Below are positions 8,977-18,126 of a DNA stretch of 64,000 nt, one piece after another. The number at the start of each line of letters is the position of its first letter. Position 1 is the first letter of the stretch. The translations under genes and the position numbers were made by a program. This DNA is from Methanobacterium veterum. GTDB lineage: Archaea > Methanobacteriota > Methanobacteria > Methanobacteriales > Methanobacteriaceae. The notes beneath the pieces are model-generated. The model did not search any database. It was given only the letters and a program-made list of their open reading frames with translations, and had not been told where the DNA came from. The stretch is taken from positions 620,001 through 684,000 of the forward strand of contig NZ_JQJK01000008.1 of assembly GCF_000745485.1 (NCBI RefSeq). The letters run 5' to 3'.

Positions 8977-10485
8977 TTATTTTGAAGCGCCGTTTAAAAT
9001 GTTTTCCAGATATTTTTTGGTTCTTTCCTCAAAGATACTTCTTATATGCCGAAATGAACCACCATAATTTGATATAGCCTTCCTCTTATTTTCAACACCT
9101 GTAAATGACATTAAAGCCATTAAAGTGCTTAAAATAGCCCCAAACAAAACAACTCTATGTATCCCTGTTGTTAAATCAACTGCTGCACCTGAAAATAACT
9201 GATTTTGAAGCATGAGCTGTGGAGATATAGCAGAATTTATCAAAAGTCCTGCATAACAAACAGCAAAGACCATGCCCATATCCCTTACAGTTGCAATAAT
9301 ACCCGATGCCATCCCTGCATTTTTGTGTGACAGTGTTGACATCAATGTTTTATTTGCAGGGGCCTGAAACAATGCTGTGCCGAGTCCAAGAAGTGCAAGA
9401 CGCCAGAAAACATCTATTGCACTGGAGGAAACTGTAAGTTGAGTCATTGAAAGCATTGCAGCTATGCAAATAACAGATCCAAAGAAAACTGGAATCCGTG
9501 ACCCTATTCTATCTGACAAAGAACCACTTACAGTGGCCATAAGCATCATAACTATAGGTGAAGCAGTTAAAACCATACCAGATATACTTGAGCTGAGATG
9601 CAGGACTTTCTGCAGGTAAAACGGCACTGCAAAAAGCATCATGTACATACAAATATAATTTAAGTGCAAACACGCGTTGAATGCTGAAAATACTTTATTT
9701 TTGAATAATTTAAGTTCTATCATTGGATTTTTTGATTTCAACTCAGTATATACAAATATAACAAAGGTTATCGCCGACAAAACACCAATAACAGCTGCCA
9801 CTGCGTAATTTGAGTTTTCTATAAGGTTCAATGCATAAATTATCAGGAACAAATAAGTAAATTGAAGTATCGTTCCAGGAAGATCCCACTTGACTTTATT
9901 AGATTCTCCACGTTTAAGCGTGAAATAACAAATTCCAAAGGCCAGAATTCCAATTGGAATATTTATCAAAAATATAGATCTCCAACCAAAAAGACCATTC
10001 ATGATTCCACCTATTGCAGGTCCAAATGCTAAACCAGCTGCAATAGCTACAGAGTATATGCCCATTGCTTTCCCAAGGTAACGGAGTGGGAATGACTTTT
10101 CAATGATAACCATTGAAACTGAGAGGATCATAGCTGCTGTAACCCCTTGCAATCCCCTAAATATAATTAAAGTTATGATAGACGGCGATAAACTACAGAG
10201 TATAGATGCTATTACAAAACCAACAAGCCCCCCCAAAAACAGGCGTTCATGCCCATAAAAATCTCCAAATCTAGCAAAAAACAGCACCAGACCTATAAAC
10301 ATGATCAGGTATGATGTCAAAACCCATTCTGCTGTGGCCACATTGACCATGAAAAATTCTGCTATCTGTGGAAGGGAAACATTAGTTATACTGGCATTTA
10401 TTGGAACCATTAAAGCACCTATTGAAACAGCCAGAAGGATTCTCCATTTTTTATCATATTCATCCGTCGTACCAAGACCTTCCAA
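8977..10485 (-). CDS. MFS drug-efflux transporter, DHA2 (EmrB/QacA) type
   Basis: 502 residues with about 14 hydrophobic helices. Start region [29 protein letters not shown] is the D1-type motif of DHA2 exporters; [17 protein letters not shown] is motif [13 protein letters not shown] and [19 protein letters not shown] are motifs B and C, the latter typical of antiporters. Likely proton-driven export of lipophilic compounds; substrate unknown. TTG 10485 is the only in-frame start before helix 1. Single gene; no adjacent local repressor. Confidence 0.93.
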   Translation of the reverse strand: MEGLGTTDEYDKKWRILLAVSIGALMVPINASITNVSLPQIAEFFMVNVATAEWVLTSYLIMFIGLVLFFARFGDFYGHERLFLGGLVGFVIASILCSLSPSIITLIIFRGLQGVTAAMILSVSMVIIEKSFPLRYLGKAMGIYSVAIAAGLAFGPAIGGIMNGLFGWRSIFLINIPIGILAFGICYFTLKRGESNKVKWDLPGTILQFTYLFLIIYALNLIENSNYAVAAVIGVLSAITFVIFVYTELKSKNPMIELKLFKNKVFSAFNACLHLNYICMYMMLFAVPFYLQKVLHLSSSISGMVLTASPIVMMLMATVSGSLSDRIGSRIPVFFGSVICIAAMLSMTQLTVSSSAIDVFWRLALLGLGTALFQAPANKTLMSTLSHKNAGMASGIIATVRDMGMVFAVCYAGLLINSAISPQLMLQNQLFSGAAVDLTTGIHRVVLFGAILSTLMALMSFTGVENKRKAISNYGGSFRHIRSIFEERTKKYLENILNGASK

Positions 10486-10798
10486 CTGATGAAGTTAAAA
10501 AACAGCTGCTCTCCACAATATAACTTAAAATAAGTTTTTTAAGATTAAAAGAGCATTTACATATTAAAAAAATATTTTTTTGCGTTTTAGAGATATTATA
10601 AAGAAAATTTTCATTTAAGCCCAATTTTAAGTACACCTTCTATTTTAGAACTATTTAATTTCAAGTATCTACATTCTTGTTAATAGATTTAACCGTATGG
10701 TTTAAATGTTTATAAAAGTTTTCAAGGGCAATAAAATTAACTTAAAATAGTGAATTATTATATTATAACTTACTAAAATAATAATTTTTAGATTATAT
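10486..10798. other. intergenic between MFS gene and Roadblock cluster
   Basis: 313 bases, A+T-rich, containing the MFS promoter on the minus strand and the 3' end of the Roadblock unit. An imperfect palindrome around AACCGTATGGTT at about 10690-10704 could be an operator, but there is no second copy. No gene seen. Confidence 0.4.
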
Positions 10799-11197
10799 TT
10801 ACTGTTTCCATACTATTGAAACATTTTCGTAGCTTTCTTCCAGTATTGACTGTATTTTTGGCACTGCTTTTTTAATCAATAGAAAGATCATTCCAATATT
10901 CACTTCAGACCCAACTGCACACACCAGTGCAATACTTTTTGATCCTGATATAACAATATTCATTTTGTTTCCACTGACCATTATAAGTTTCATGTCATCG
11001 TTTCCAATGTCTTTTAAGGTCCTTTTCCCAAGTTCCATTAAAGCTGCAGACATTGCAGATATTCGCTGGCTGTTTGAACCGGGAACATAAGAACATATAA
11101 TAAGACCATCCTTTCTAATTACATAAGACTCCATTATACGAGCTTTACTGTGCATCTCATCCAAGATATCTTTTATTTGTTTAGAAATAGGCTCCAT
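10799..11197 (-). CDS. Roadblock/LC7 domain protein
   Basis: 132 residues with the Roadblock/LC7 pattern: an initial helix, then SYVIRKDGLIICSYVP, the AMSAALMELGKRTLKDIG helix, beta strands MKLIMVSGNKMNIVISG and a closing amphipathic helix. Roadblock proteins (MglB type) dimerise and bind small Ras-like GTPases, often as GAPs or scaffolds. It lies 22 bases downstream of a second Roadblock gene and the GTPase, all leftward, so one transcript is likely. Confidence 0.88.
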   Translation of the reverse strand: MEPISKQIKDILDEMHSKARIMESYVIRKDGLIICSYVPGSNSQRISAMSAALMELGKRTLKDIGNDDMKLIMVSGNKMNIVISGSKSIALVCAVGSEVNIGMIFLLIKKAVPKIQSILEESYENVSIVWKQ

Positions 11198-11219
11198 TTA
11201 TATCAATCTTTAAATTGTA

Positions 11220-11609
11220 TTATCCAGAGGGTGTTTGAATTAAATTCTGAATATTTAAGGCTGCTTTTTTAAGAGTTAACCTGATCATTCCAATATTTGC
11301 ATTATCATCTGTAAGTACTACCACAACATATTCCGATCCAATTTCTTCCATGATAATCTTACCATAATCTGTTTCAACTATTAACTTCTCAGGCATCCCA
11401 AAATTTATGTTTTTAACCATTTCAGTAACTGCACCTAAAACAGCTGCACTTGTAGCACTTACAATAGAATCATTCTGATCCATCCTCCCAACTGGTATAC
11501 CTCCCATAGTTGCAAGTATACAATTCTGTACACCATTAATCTTCATCAATGGCCTTAAAACATTTTCAATATTTAAATCTAATTTTTCAGTACCATTACA
11601 ATTCACCAT
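11220..11609 (-). CDS. Roadblock/LC7 domain protein
   Basis: 129 residues; central strands NCILATMGGIPVGRMD, helix VSATSAAVLGAVTEMVKNI and paired strands EKLIVETDYGKIIMEEI, YVVVVLTDDNANIGMIRLTLKKA give a Roadblock fold. An excellent GGAGGTGA lies upstream of ATG 11609. Only 14 bases separate it from the GTPase gene, strongly suggesting it partners that GTPase (inference from context and family). Confidence 0.88.
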   Translation of the reverse strand: MVNCNGTEKLDLNIENVLRPLMKINGVQNCILATMGGIPVGRMDQNDSIVSATSAAVLGAVTEMVKNINFGMPEKLIVETDYGKIIMEEIGSEYVVVVLTDDNANIGMIRLTLKKAALNIQNLIQTPSG

Positions 11610-11623
11610 AGCCTTTTCACCTC

Positions 11624-12130
11624 CTATTTATTGTTTGTATTTGTAATATCCATCATGAGCGTTTCCATTACAAGATCCAGATTTTGTTTTGTAACAGAAG
11701 AAGTATTTATCACTGAAACTTCATCAGAAATTTCCAATTCTTCCCTTACATTCTCTTGAGATAAATGAACAAGATCATCCTTATTTATAGCCACAACATA
11801 AGGCACATTATGCTTTTTTATAAATGCCATGAGCTCTTTATCAACAGGCGAAATACCAACAGTTGAATCTATCAAAAATATAGCTCCATCCATACCTATA
11901 GCCAGAGTATTCCACATAAACGAGAATCTCCGATGTCCCGGCGTGGCAAACAACTGAATAAAATAATTATCATAATCTAACTGAACAAAATCAAAGCTAT
12001 TTGTAATTCTTTCAAATTCCCCTTTCATAAGCAGCTTCTTACCGCTTATAGTTTCAACAAAAGTCGTTTTACCAGCGTCCAACGCTCCGAAAACAACTAT
12101 CTTAATTATACTCTTATTCTCTCCTTCCAT
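11624..12130 (-). CDS. small Ras-like GTPase of the archaeal/MglA-Rag type
   Basis: 168 residues, the minimal size of a Ras-like G domain. G1 P-loop GALDAGKT (15-22), G3 as ATPG (62-65, family variant of DTPG), G4 NKDD (116-119) and G5 TSS near 142. LIDST and WNTLAIGMDGAIFL are typical of this archaeal family. Two Roadblock genes follow directly and a third lies upstream. By analogy with MglA/MglB and Rag/Ragulator, a GTPase switch regulated by Roadblock dimers; the process controlled is not revealed here. Confidence 0.92.
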   Translation of the reverse strand: MEGENKSIIKIVVFGALDAGKTTFVETISGKKLLMKGEFERITNSFDFVQLDYDNYFIQLFATPGHRRFSFMWNTLAIGMDGAIFLIDSTVGISPVDKELMAFIKKHNVPYVVAINKDDLVHLSQENVREELEISDEVSVINTSSVTKQNLDLVMETLMMDITNTNNK

Positions 12131-12174
12131 TACTGCCAGTCCATTATTAATTTTATTTAAATAAAAAAATTCAT

Positions 12175-12229
12175 GTTTTATGAGTGTTTCGGAGGAGGTA
12201 TGTAATTGTTGCGGATTTACTCATAAAAC
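12175..12229 (-). terminator. 11-bp inverted repeat with T-run between the two halves of the Roadblock cluster
   Basis: GTTTTATGAGT at 12175-12185 pairs perfectly with ACTCATAAAAC at 12219-12229 around a 33-base loop. Read leftwards it is followed by a T7 run (complement of the A-run at 12163-12169). It could terminate or attenuate transcription after the Cys-rich gene, splitting the cluster into two units, or act as an operator for the GTPase unit. Confidence 0.5.
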
Positions 12230-12241
12230 TCCTACAACATA

Positions 12242-12673
12242 TTAAATTTTTTTTATATGTGCACTGCAAGTACCATACTCTTGTTTTTCTCTTTTCCAAT
12301 CGTACATGTTCCCTGAAATATTTTCAATAGCAACCAAAGATGTATTAAAGAATGGACATGAATGTTCTTCATCTATGTTTTTTTCATCCATTTCATCAAC
12401 AATAGGCATAAAACCGCAGCCTGTCACTTTTATGGTTGCCTCACCATCTTTTATTTCATAAGTCATCTCACTTAAAGTACCGTGACTCTTATAATAATCT
12501 TTGATAGCATCTAAACTTGACTCATAAGTACTCATGTCGCCCCCATTAGCCTCTATTGTCTCATAAAATCTATTAGCAACCTGCCTCCAAATCGGGAAAG
12601 AACCTTCACCAAGAGTGCTCCAGAGTGCTTCTATAAGTCCTGCTATAATTATATCAGTTGGATTATCTTCCAT
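12242..12673 (-). CDS. cysteine-containing sensor-like protein of the Roadblock cluster
   Basis: 143 residues. The N-terminus IIAGLIEALWSTLGEGSFPIWRQVANRFYE and the later GCGFMPIVD, HSCPFF and GTCSAH motifs resemble the small-ligand V4R/hydrocarbon-binding fold as found in methanogen signalling clusters, but I cannot assign the family with certainty. The three conserved-looking Cys could bind a metal. GGTGAT is positioned just before ATG 12673, and the gene is 11 bases downstream of a Roadblock gene. Possibly the ligand-binding input to the GTPase module (inference). Confidence 0.6.
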   Translation of the reverse strand: MEDNPTDIIIAGLIEALWSTLGEGSFPIWRQVANRFYETIEANGGDMSTYESSLDAIKDYYKSHGTLSEMTYEIKDGEATIKVTGCGFMPIVDEMDEKNIDEEHSCPFFNTSLVAIENISGNMYDWKREKQEYGTCSAHIKKI

Positions 12674-12684
12674 TTAATCACCGC

Positions 12685-13056
12685 TTATTCCATTGCTTTT
12701 GCTATTTGTTCTGATGTCCTTTCAATTTCCATCAATACTAACCCTAAATTTACTTCCTTAGGTGAAAGAACTGCTAAAATACCTTTACTACCTGCAAAAG
12801 AAAATGTAGCTTTACCAGTACTTCCTTCAATTATAATTTCACTTAAATCTCCCCTGCTTAACTCATCACAAGTTCTTTGAGAAGTACCTACAATAGCCGC
12901 ACCCATTGCAGCTAAACGCTTCTCATCAGTATCTTGAGATAAAACAGAAGCTATCATTAAACCATCCGGCCTTAAAAGAGCAGCACCAGTAACATCACCA
13001 GGAGCCCTCTCCAAAAGCTCATTCAAAATACCACCAACATCTTCACGAATACCCAT
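12685..13056 (-). CDS. Roadblock/LC7 domain protein
   Basis: 123 residues with the clearest Roadblock signature of the three paralogs: LLERAPGDVTGAALLRPDGLMIASVL, helix RLAAMGAAIVGTSQRTCDEL, strands EIIIEGSTGKATFSFAG and GILAVLSPKEVNLGLVLMEIERT. ATG 13056 is chosen because GGTGAT lies four bases upstream; GTG 13065 is the alternative. It is the first gene of the leftward cluster, facing the TrmB-type regulator across a 0.6-kb promoter region. Confidence 0.9.
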   Translation of the reverse strand: MGIREDVGGILNELLERAPGDVTGAALLRPDGLMIASVLSQDTDEKRLAAMGAAIVGTSQRTCDELSRGDLSEIIIEGSTGKATFSFAGSKGILAVLSPKEVNLGLVLMEIERTSEQIAKAME

Positions 13057-13301
13057 AAATATCACCCATATTTATCGTTGAAATCATGCTACAAAACACG
13101 ACCAAAACTTGTTAATTATATTGTTGCTTAATAAAGATAGTTAGATTAAGTCTAATTTGATTTAAAACTTAATTCTTAACTTACCCCAGATTAATATTAA
13201 TTTAAATATTACCTCCTTCCTATTAACCACCCCCATAGGAAAAATATGATTTTTTTAATCTCTAATCTTTAATTCAAGTTTTATATATTCATTATTAAGC
13301 T
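13057..13301. other. promoter-containing divergent intergenic region (left part)
   Basis: The 636 bases between the Roadblock cluster and the TrmB-type gene are extremely A+T-rich and hold no gene. They must contain two divergent promoters; apart from the inverted repeat listed separately I see no distinctive element. Confidence 0.5.
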
Positions 13302-13336
13302 TTTTGTAACTTTTATAGTAGTTTAAAGTTACAAAA
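13302..13336. promoter_or_regulatory. 12-bp perfect inverted repeat, candidate operator
   Basis: TTTTGTAACTTT at 13302-13313 and AAAGTTACAAAA at 13325-13336 are exact reverse complements separated by 11 bases. It lies midway between divergent genes, as an operator for the TrmB-type regulator would. The 14-mer TTTTGTAACTTTTA recurs at 16020 just ahead of hxlR. A terminator is less likely because neither neighbouring gene ends here. Confidence 0.45.
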
Positions 13337-13692
13337 GCCCTATTTTTGTATTAAGAATGTATATAAAGTAAACAAAATACTAATTTAATAAAAAAAATAT
13401 AATAAATCAGTAATAATAATTTCTGACCGTTATAAAAGGACACATAATGAATAAATCATATCCAATTATAAAATTAACCTCATTGATCTTTAAAAATACA
13501 TTATAGACTACAATCTTTCACATATATTAACAAATTACTATAAATACCAAACTAAAATAGGCATTTATGAATTTATCACACGTGTTATACTTAATTTTTC
13601 CATAAATCTATTAAGATTTTATAATAGTTAATATAAAATTATATACAACCTTTACATCAAGTTTATTAGGCATTAATAGCAACAATATCCAT

Positions 13693-14502
13693 ATGAAAGA
13701 GCAAGAGATATTATCGATCCTACAAAAGATGGGAATGACCTATTATGGAGCTAAAGCGTACCATACACTTATAAAAACCGGAACTTCGAACCCTACGGCA
13801 ATCGCTGAAAAATCAGAAGTTCCTAGAACCAAAATTTATGAAGTACTAAATAAATTAGAAAAAGATAACTGGATAATAATTGAAAAAACTAGACCTGCAA
13901 CTGTAAAGCCTCGTTATCCTCGCGAAGTTATAGAAGAACACAAATCATACTTGAATTCACAATTAGATGAAATTTCTAGCGAATTAACTATGATCTATGA
14001 CAATATACTTGAAAATGAAACTCCCCTAATTAGAGTTGTGCATTCACCAGATAAGATTATTCAAATAACAGAACATTTAATTGAAAATGCTAAGAACAAA
14101 ATAATATTAATGGGCAGTCTATATTTGCCCTATGGAGTTAATATATTTAAAAAAGAACTTTCAAAAGCTAAACAAAGGGGCGTAAGTGTTAGAATCATTG
14201 CAGAACATGTTAATACAGAATTTGTTGACTTTTTAGAACATTTGGATAAATACGCAGATATTAAAAAAGGACATCCTTATTACATGAAAAATATGGTGGT
14301 AGATAATAAAGAATGTGTTTTTATGATGGCTCAAATTGAAAAGGGAGTCCCAAATGTAGATAGTACAACCATAATATGGATATCCAGCCCATTTTTAGCA
14401 GCTTACGTATCCAGTGTCTTTGAAATGGAATGGAAAAAATTAGATTACTACAATAAAGATAATGATTACCAAGATAATCCCCATTACTCTGATGATGAAT
14501 AA
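13693..14502 (+). CDS. TrmB-family transcriptional regulator
   Basis: 269 residues. N-terminal winged helix: LQKMGMTYYGAKAYHTLIKTGTSNPTAIAEKSEVPRTKIYEVLNKLEKDNWI, the TrmB HTH pattern. A coiled linker (about 85-115) leads to a C-terminal effector domain of PLD-like fold (VHSPDKIIQITEHLIENAKNKIILMGS and VRIIAEHV). TrmB proteins sense sugars or other ligands. No transporter is adjacent; the divergent Roadblock/GTPase cluster is the likely target (inference from the shared promoter region). No strong ribosome binding site, so the mRNA may be leaderless. Confidence 0.9.
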   Translation: MKEQEILSILQKMGMTYYGAKAYHTLIKTGTSNPTAIAEKSEVPRTKIYEVLNKLEKDNWIIIEKTRPATVKPRYPREVIEEHKSYLNSQLDEISSELTMIYDNILENETPLIRVVHSPDKIIQITEHLIENAKNKIILMGSLYLPYGVNIFKKELSKAKQRGVSVRIIAEHVNTEFVDFLEHLDKYADIKKGHPYYMKNMVVDNKECVFMMAQIEKGVPNVDSTTIIWISSPFLAAYVSSVFEMEWKKLDYYNKDNDYQDNPHYSDDE

Positions 14503-14595
14503 GTATGTACATCCCAAGAATTCATTATCGCATTTATAATAGCCATTATAACCATATAAAAAAGAATAATCAATTTAAACAATTTTAGAATTTTT

Positions 14596-15255
14596 TTATA
14601 CATACCATTCATGCAACTTTTGAGTTATAGTTTCAAAAGTTTGCCCAAACAAAAATATGTCATTATGTAACGTTTTATCTATTTGAATAACTTGAGTGTC
14701 ACCTGATTTTAATTTAGCACATTCAGACATAATTTCAAGTACATCACGCGATCCATAAATAATCAATGATCTACTTTCATCAGGCTGAAACTGTGGAAGA
14801 TCATTTAAAATATTGAATACAGTACATTTAGACCTGCGTACCCTATAATCCCTTCGTTCCTCAAGTAATTCCTTAGTTTGAGGACTGAATGTTCTGTTCA
14901 ATGCAGGAGATATTCCAATGGCATAATCTGCACTGCTAATAAGTGAAAGACGCCCACCTAATGAATGACCTACTGCAGTTACTTTCCCAAAAGGTCTAAA
15001 ATGTGAAATAGCCGTTTCAATATCCAAAAGAATATCTCTATCCAGATCAAGCAGGTGTTCACCATGACCCCTAAGATCTATAGCCCCTACTACAAATCCT
15101 TTTTCTGCCATATGCCATGCAACGCCCATCATCTCTTCTTTTAAACCCCCGTAACCATGGACAGCTACAACCGCTCCTATTGGGTTTGGAGGTTTAAAAG
15201 TTACACATGGAACTTTTAAACCGTTGCCGTTGATTATTTCTCTTTCAATTTCCAT
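14596..15255 (-). CDS. alpha/beta hydrolase
   Basis: 219 residues. VAVHGYGGLKEE is the oxyanion loop, VGHSLGGRLS the nucleophile elbow with catalytic Ser, YGSRDVLEI carries the likely Asp and TLHNDIF the likely His. This is a serine hydrolase of the dienelactone hydrolase/esterase type with no lid insertion; substrate unknown. It overlaps no gene and follows the flavoprotein gene at 15295 on the same strand with 39 bases between, so co-transcription is likely. Confidence 0.9.
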   Translation of the reverse strand: MEIEREIINGNGLKVPCVTFKPPNPIGAVVAVHGYGGLKEEMMGVAWHMAEKGFVVGAIDLRGHGEHLLDLDRDILLDIETAISHFRPFGKVTAVGHSLGGRLSLISSADYAIGISPALNRTFSPQTKELLEERRDYRVRRSKCTVFNILNDLPQFQPDESRSLIIYGSRDVLEIMSECAKLKSGDTQVIQIDKTLHNDIFLFGQTFETITQKLHEWYV

Positions 15256-15294
15256 TTTTAGTGTACCATCTTAAAAAATGTAATTTAAAAATAC

Positions 15295-15855
15295 TTAATC
15301 CGCTTTAACCAGCTTCTTACCTATTGCTCTGGCTTTTTCAAGGACATCTTTCTTGTCATTAACTGCCCCAGGAGTATTATTATCCTGTGAACTCAACATA
15401 TCAACGACATTATATCCAAGGAACCCAAACATGTCTTTTGTAGAGTTGTAATATCCTGCAAATGTGTTTTCATCAGGATTACCCTGAGTAAATACCAGTG
15501 CCATATCTTTTTTGCCGTATTTTTCTTCAAAACCAGTCATGAATAAAGCATAAAGTCGGTCTGTGAAGAGTTTTGCCTGGGCAGTCATCTGCCACATGTA
15601 AATTGGAGATCCAAGTACGAAAGCATCTGCTTCTTTTAGTTCTTTATAAATCTCCTGCATATCATCATCTGTAGCACATTCGCCATCATTGCTTTTACAA
15701 TGCATACATGCCTTACACGGAGCTATAGCCATTTTATCAAGGTTGAAACTTTTTGTTTCTGCACCCACATCACCTGCTCCTTTAAGCATTTCTTCAACAA
15801 GAATTTCCGTATTACCGCCCTCTCTTGGGCTCCCTACAAATCCAAGTACCTTCAT
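15295..15855 (-). CDS. iron-sulfur flavoprotein / NADPH-dependent FMN reductase family
   Basis: 186 residues with flavodoxin-like fold: [19 protein letters not shown] binds the FMN phosphate, [14 protein letters not shown] is the second flavin loop. The compact motif [14 protein letters not shown] (Cx2Cx2Cx6C) is that of archaeal Isf proteins, which bind one [4Fe-4S] and FMN and take electrons from ferredoxin, possibly for O2/H2O2 detoxification. Start ATG 15855 is preceded by GGAGG at eight bases; ATG 15870 overlaps that site. Divergent from hxlR, its likely regulator. Confidence 0.92.
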   Translation of the reverse strand: MKVLGFVGSPREGGNTEILVEEMLKGAGDVGAETKSFNLDKMAIAPCKACMHCKSNDGECATDDDMQEIYKELKEADAFVLGSPIYMWQMTAQAKLFTDRLYALFMTGFEEKYGKKDMALVFTQGNPDENTFAGYYNSTKDMFGFLGYNVVDMLSSQDNNTPGAVNDKKDVLEKARAIGKKLVKAD

Positions 15856-16019
15856 CTTTTTTGCCTCCATTTAAAAAATAAACATATTGATCTTTTCATT
15901 AACTGCTCTTAAAAAAGCTTTTATATTATGCAGTAAGAGTCTAATTAAATAGATCACATATTATAATGATTTATCTCCCAAATTTCATTCCACTGTCTGT
16001 TTGGATGTATTTAAGTAAA

Positions 16020-16038
16020 TTTTGTAACTTTTAAGTGA
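16020..16038. promoter_or_regulatory. candidate operator ahead of hxlR-type gene
   Basis: GTAACTT-TT-AAGTGAC (16023-16038) is an inverted repeat with one mismatch; further GTAAC half-sites follow at about 16043 and 16054. The arm GTAACTT is the same as in the repeat at 13302. Position between divergent Isf and HxlR genes suits autoregulation. Confidence 0.4.
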
Positions 16039-16071
16039 CTAAGTAACCAGTTAGTAACCCGGTGAAAATAT

Positions 16072-16470
16072 ATGGCTAATGAAATAACCTGCGACAGCTT
16101 TTGTCCTGTAAGTAAAGCTTTGGTATTTATCAGCAAAAAATGGAGTATTGAAATAATCAGAGACATGTTCTTTGGTAAGAAACGTTTTAAAGAATTCAAA
16201 GAAAACAAACCTAATTTAAGCAACAAAGTTTTATCTGACTGTCTTAAAAATCTGGAAAATAACGGGATTATCCAAAAGAAAATAATTAATTCAGCGCCCA
16301 TTTCTACAGAGTACTATCTAACTGAACGAGGAAAAGCATTAAATAAAGTTATATACGAACTAGCTGTTTTTGCTTTGGAAGACTGTGATGATGACGAGTA
16401 TAAAGAAGAGTCTACCCGTATAAGAATAAAACAGGATTTTAGGGAAACTTTACAAATAGATGATCAATGA
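16072..16470 (+). CDS. HxlR-family winged-helix regulator
   Basis: 132 residues. CPVSKALVFISKKWSIEIIRDMFFGKKRFKEFKE and LSNKVLSDCLKNLENNGII are the HxlR DNA-binding core; ISTEYYLTERGKAL is the wing. Cys near the N-terminus (ITCDSFCPV) is where redox or aldehyde sensing occurs in some family members. GGTGAA precedes ATG 16072. Divergent from the Isf flavoprotein, which it probably regulates. The last 50 bases of the gene recur in degraded form at 16597-16649. Confidence 0.92.
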   Translation: MANEITCDSFCPVSKALVFISKKWSIEIIRDMFFGKKRFKEFKENKPNLSNKVLSDCLKNLENNGIIQKKIINSAPISTEYYLTERGKALNKVIYELAVFALEDCDDDEYKEESTRIRIKQDFRETLQIDDQ

Positions 16471-16596
16471 TTATAACCTTGATTCAATGATTTTGCAGCT
16501 CAAACACGAGCATTCCCAACCAAAGATTTTTGAAATGTTTTTACCCTACAAAAACAATGTTTTCAAGGGATTTTAAGGCAAATATAGGGCGAATCA

Positions 16597-16649
16597 ACAC
16601 GCATAATGATAAAAGAAGAATTTTAGGAAAACTTTACAGATAAATGATT
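16597..16649 (+). pseudogene. duplicated 3' end of the hxlR-type gene
   Basis: This segment aligns with 16414-16466, the last codons of the preceding gene (…TRIRIKQDFRETLQIDDQ), at roughly 80% identity with one single-base gap. Between the copies lies a hairpin ACAAAAAC-AAT-GTTTTC (about 16545-16565) like those in the hairpin clusters. The fragment has no start and is non-functional. Confidence 0.7.
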
Positions 16650-16682
16650 AAATACTAATTGCCTAATTAAAAGAGGGATATC

Positions 16683-17324
16683 TTGGCTAAAAACGATTTA
16701 ATTTCAGAAATATCTGATAAAAATGTAGATGTAGATAAATTCGCTGAAATTGTAATTAATAAAGAGCCCATACGCCATGAAATAATAAATCAGATGTTAA
16801 ACAATACACATATAATGGTATACTATCATTCATATAACATCCTTGCTAAAGCAAGTGAATTAAAGCCAGAATTATTCTATAAATATTGGGATGATTTCGC
16901 TTCACTGTTAAATCATGAGAACTCATACCATCGAGATTTTGGCCTAACCTTAATTGCCAATTTAACAAAAGTAGATTTTGAAAATAAATTTTCATCGGTA
17001 TCTAAAAATTATTTTAAACATATAAATGATGCCAAATTCATGACTGCACGCCACTGCATCCAGAATACAGCAAAAATTATGGCAAATAAAAGCGGACTAA
17101 CGGAAGATATCTTAGATATTTTGTTAAATATAGATGAAATATGTAATTTTTCCGAAAAACAAAAAGCTTTACTAAAATCCGATATTATATATGTATTTGA
17201 CGAATTTTACGAACAAATAGACAGGAAAGAAATGATAAATAAATTTGTCAAAGTTGAATTGAACAGTATTAGCCCAAAAACTAAAAAAATAGCCCGAGAA
17301 TTCATTTTAAAGTATGAAATTTAA
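16683..17324 (+). CDS. HEAT-like repeat protein
   Basis: 213 residues, all alpha-helical, with repeated helix pairs (VYYHSYNILAKASELKPELFYKYWDDFASLL, HRDFGLTLIANLTKVD, TARHCIQNTAKIMANKSGL, KALLKSDIIYVFDEFYEQID) as in HEAT/DNA-alkylation-repair-like scaffolds. No catalytic motif seen; probably a protein-binding scaffold. TTG 16683 follows GAGGGA at a suitable spacing. The MBL-fold gene begins 31 bases downstream and may be co-transcribed. Confidence 0.72.
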   Translation: MAKNDLISEISDKNVDVDKFAEIVINKEPIRHEIINQMLNNTHIMVYYHSYNILAKASELKPELFYKYWDDFASLLNHENSYHRDFGLTLIANLTKVDFENKFSSVSKNYFKHINDAKFMTARHCIQNTAKIMANKSGLTEDILDILLNIDEICNFSEKQKALLKSDIIYVFDEFYEQIDRKEMINKFVKVELNSISPKTKKIAREFILKYEI

Positions 17325-17355
17325 AAATTTTTAATTAATTTTAAAGGGGAATTCT

Positions 17356-18051
17356 ATGAAAACGTGGGATACTAAAAATTGCACAATTTATCAACTTTTA
17401 GAAGGAAGAAGTAACTCTTTTTTAATCAATTCACAAAATAATTACATTCTAATTGATACTGGCCGTGCAAATTCATGGGAAAAATTAAGCAACAAAATTG
17501 ACGAAATTTTAGGTAAAAATAAATTATCCTGTTTAATATTAACCCACACTCATTTTGACCACGTGGAAAATGCGGCTAAGATAAATGAGAAGTATAAATC
17601 CATAATCATTGTTCATCAAAGCGAATCAGAATATATAATGCTCGGTAACAGCCCTTTACCAAAAGGAAGTAATTTAGCTACGGGATTTATGACAGAAGTA
17701 CTTGGAAAAAAGTTGGAATCCCGATATCAATATGAAAAAGTTAATCCAGATATTAATGTAGATGAAAAATATGATTTAATTGATTTTGGGTTCAATTCAT
17801 ATATTATACATACTCCCGGTCATTCAAAAGGATCCATAAGCATTATTATCGATCATGAAGTTGCCGTTGTAGGTGATGCCATGTTTAGAGTTTTTGGAAA
17901 TTCCATATACCCCCCTTTTGCTGATGATCCCGATACTATGGTTAAAAGCTGGAATAAATTAATCAATACTAATTGTGATTTGTTTTTACCTGGTCATGGG
18001 AAAGAAATCAGCCGAAAATTATTGGAAAGTCAATATGAAAAGTATAAATGA
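17356..18051 (+). CDS. MBL-fold metallo-hydrolase
   Basis: 231 residues. THTHFDH is the di-metal binding motif HxHxDH, followed by HTPGHSKGSI (His) , VVGDAMF (Asp bridging ligand) and LPGHGKE (last His). This set is complete for a binuclear hydrolase of the glyoxalase II/flavin-independent type. Substrate cannot be deduced. GGGGAA precedes ATG 17356. Downstream of the HEAT-like gene in the same direction. Confidence 0.92.
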   Translation: MKTWDTKNCTIYQLLEGRSNSFLINSQNNYILIDTGRANSWEKLSNKIDEILGKNKLSCLILTHTHFDHVENAAKINEKYKSIIIVHQSESEYIMLGNSPLPKGSNLATGFMTEVLGKKLESRYQYEKVNPDINVDEKYDLIDFGFNSYIIHTPGHSKGSISIIIDHEVAVVGDAMFRVFGNSIYPPFADDPDTMVKSWNKLINTNCDLFLPGHGKEISRKLLESQYEKYK

Positions 18052-18126
18052 AAATTATAAACGCAAAAAATATTAATGTAGTACATTAAGATAGAATATC
18101 AGAATTTAAGGTTTGTAGGTGTCTCA

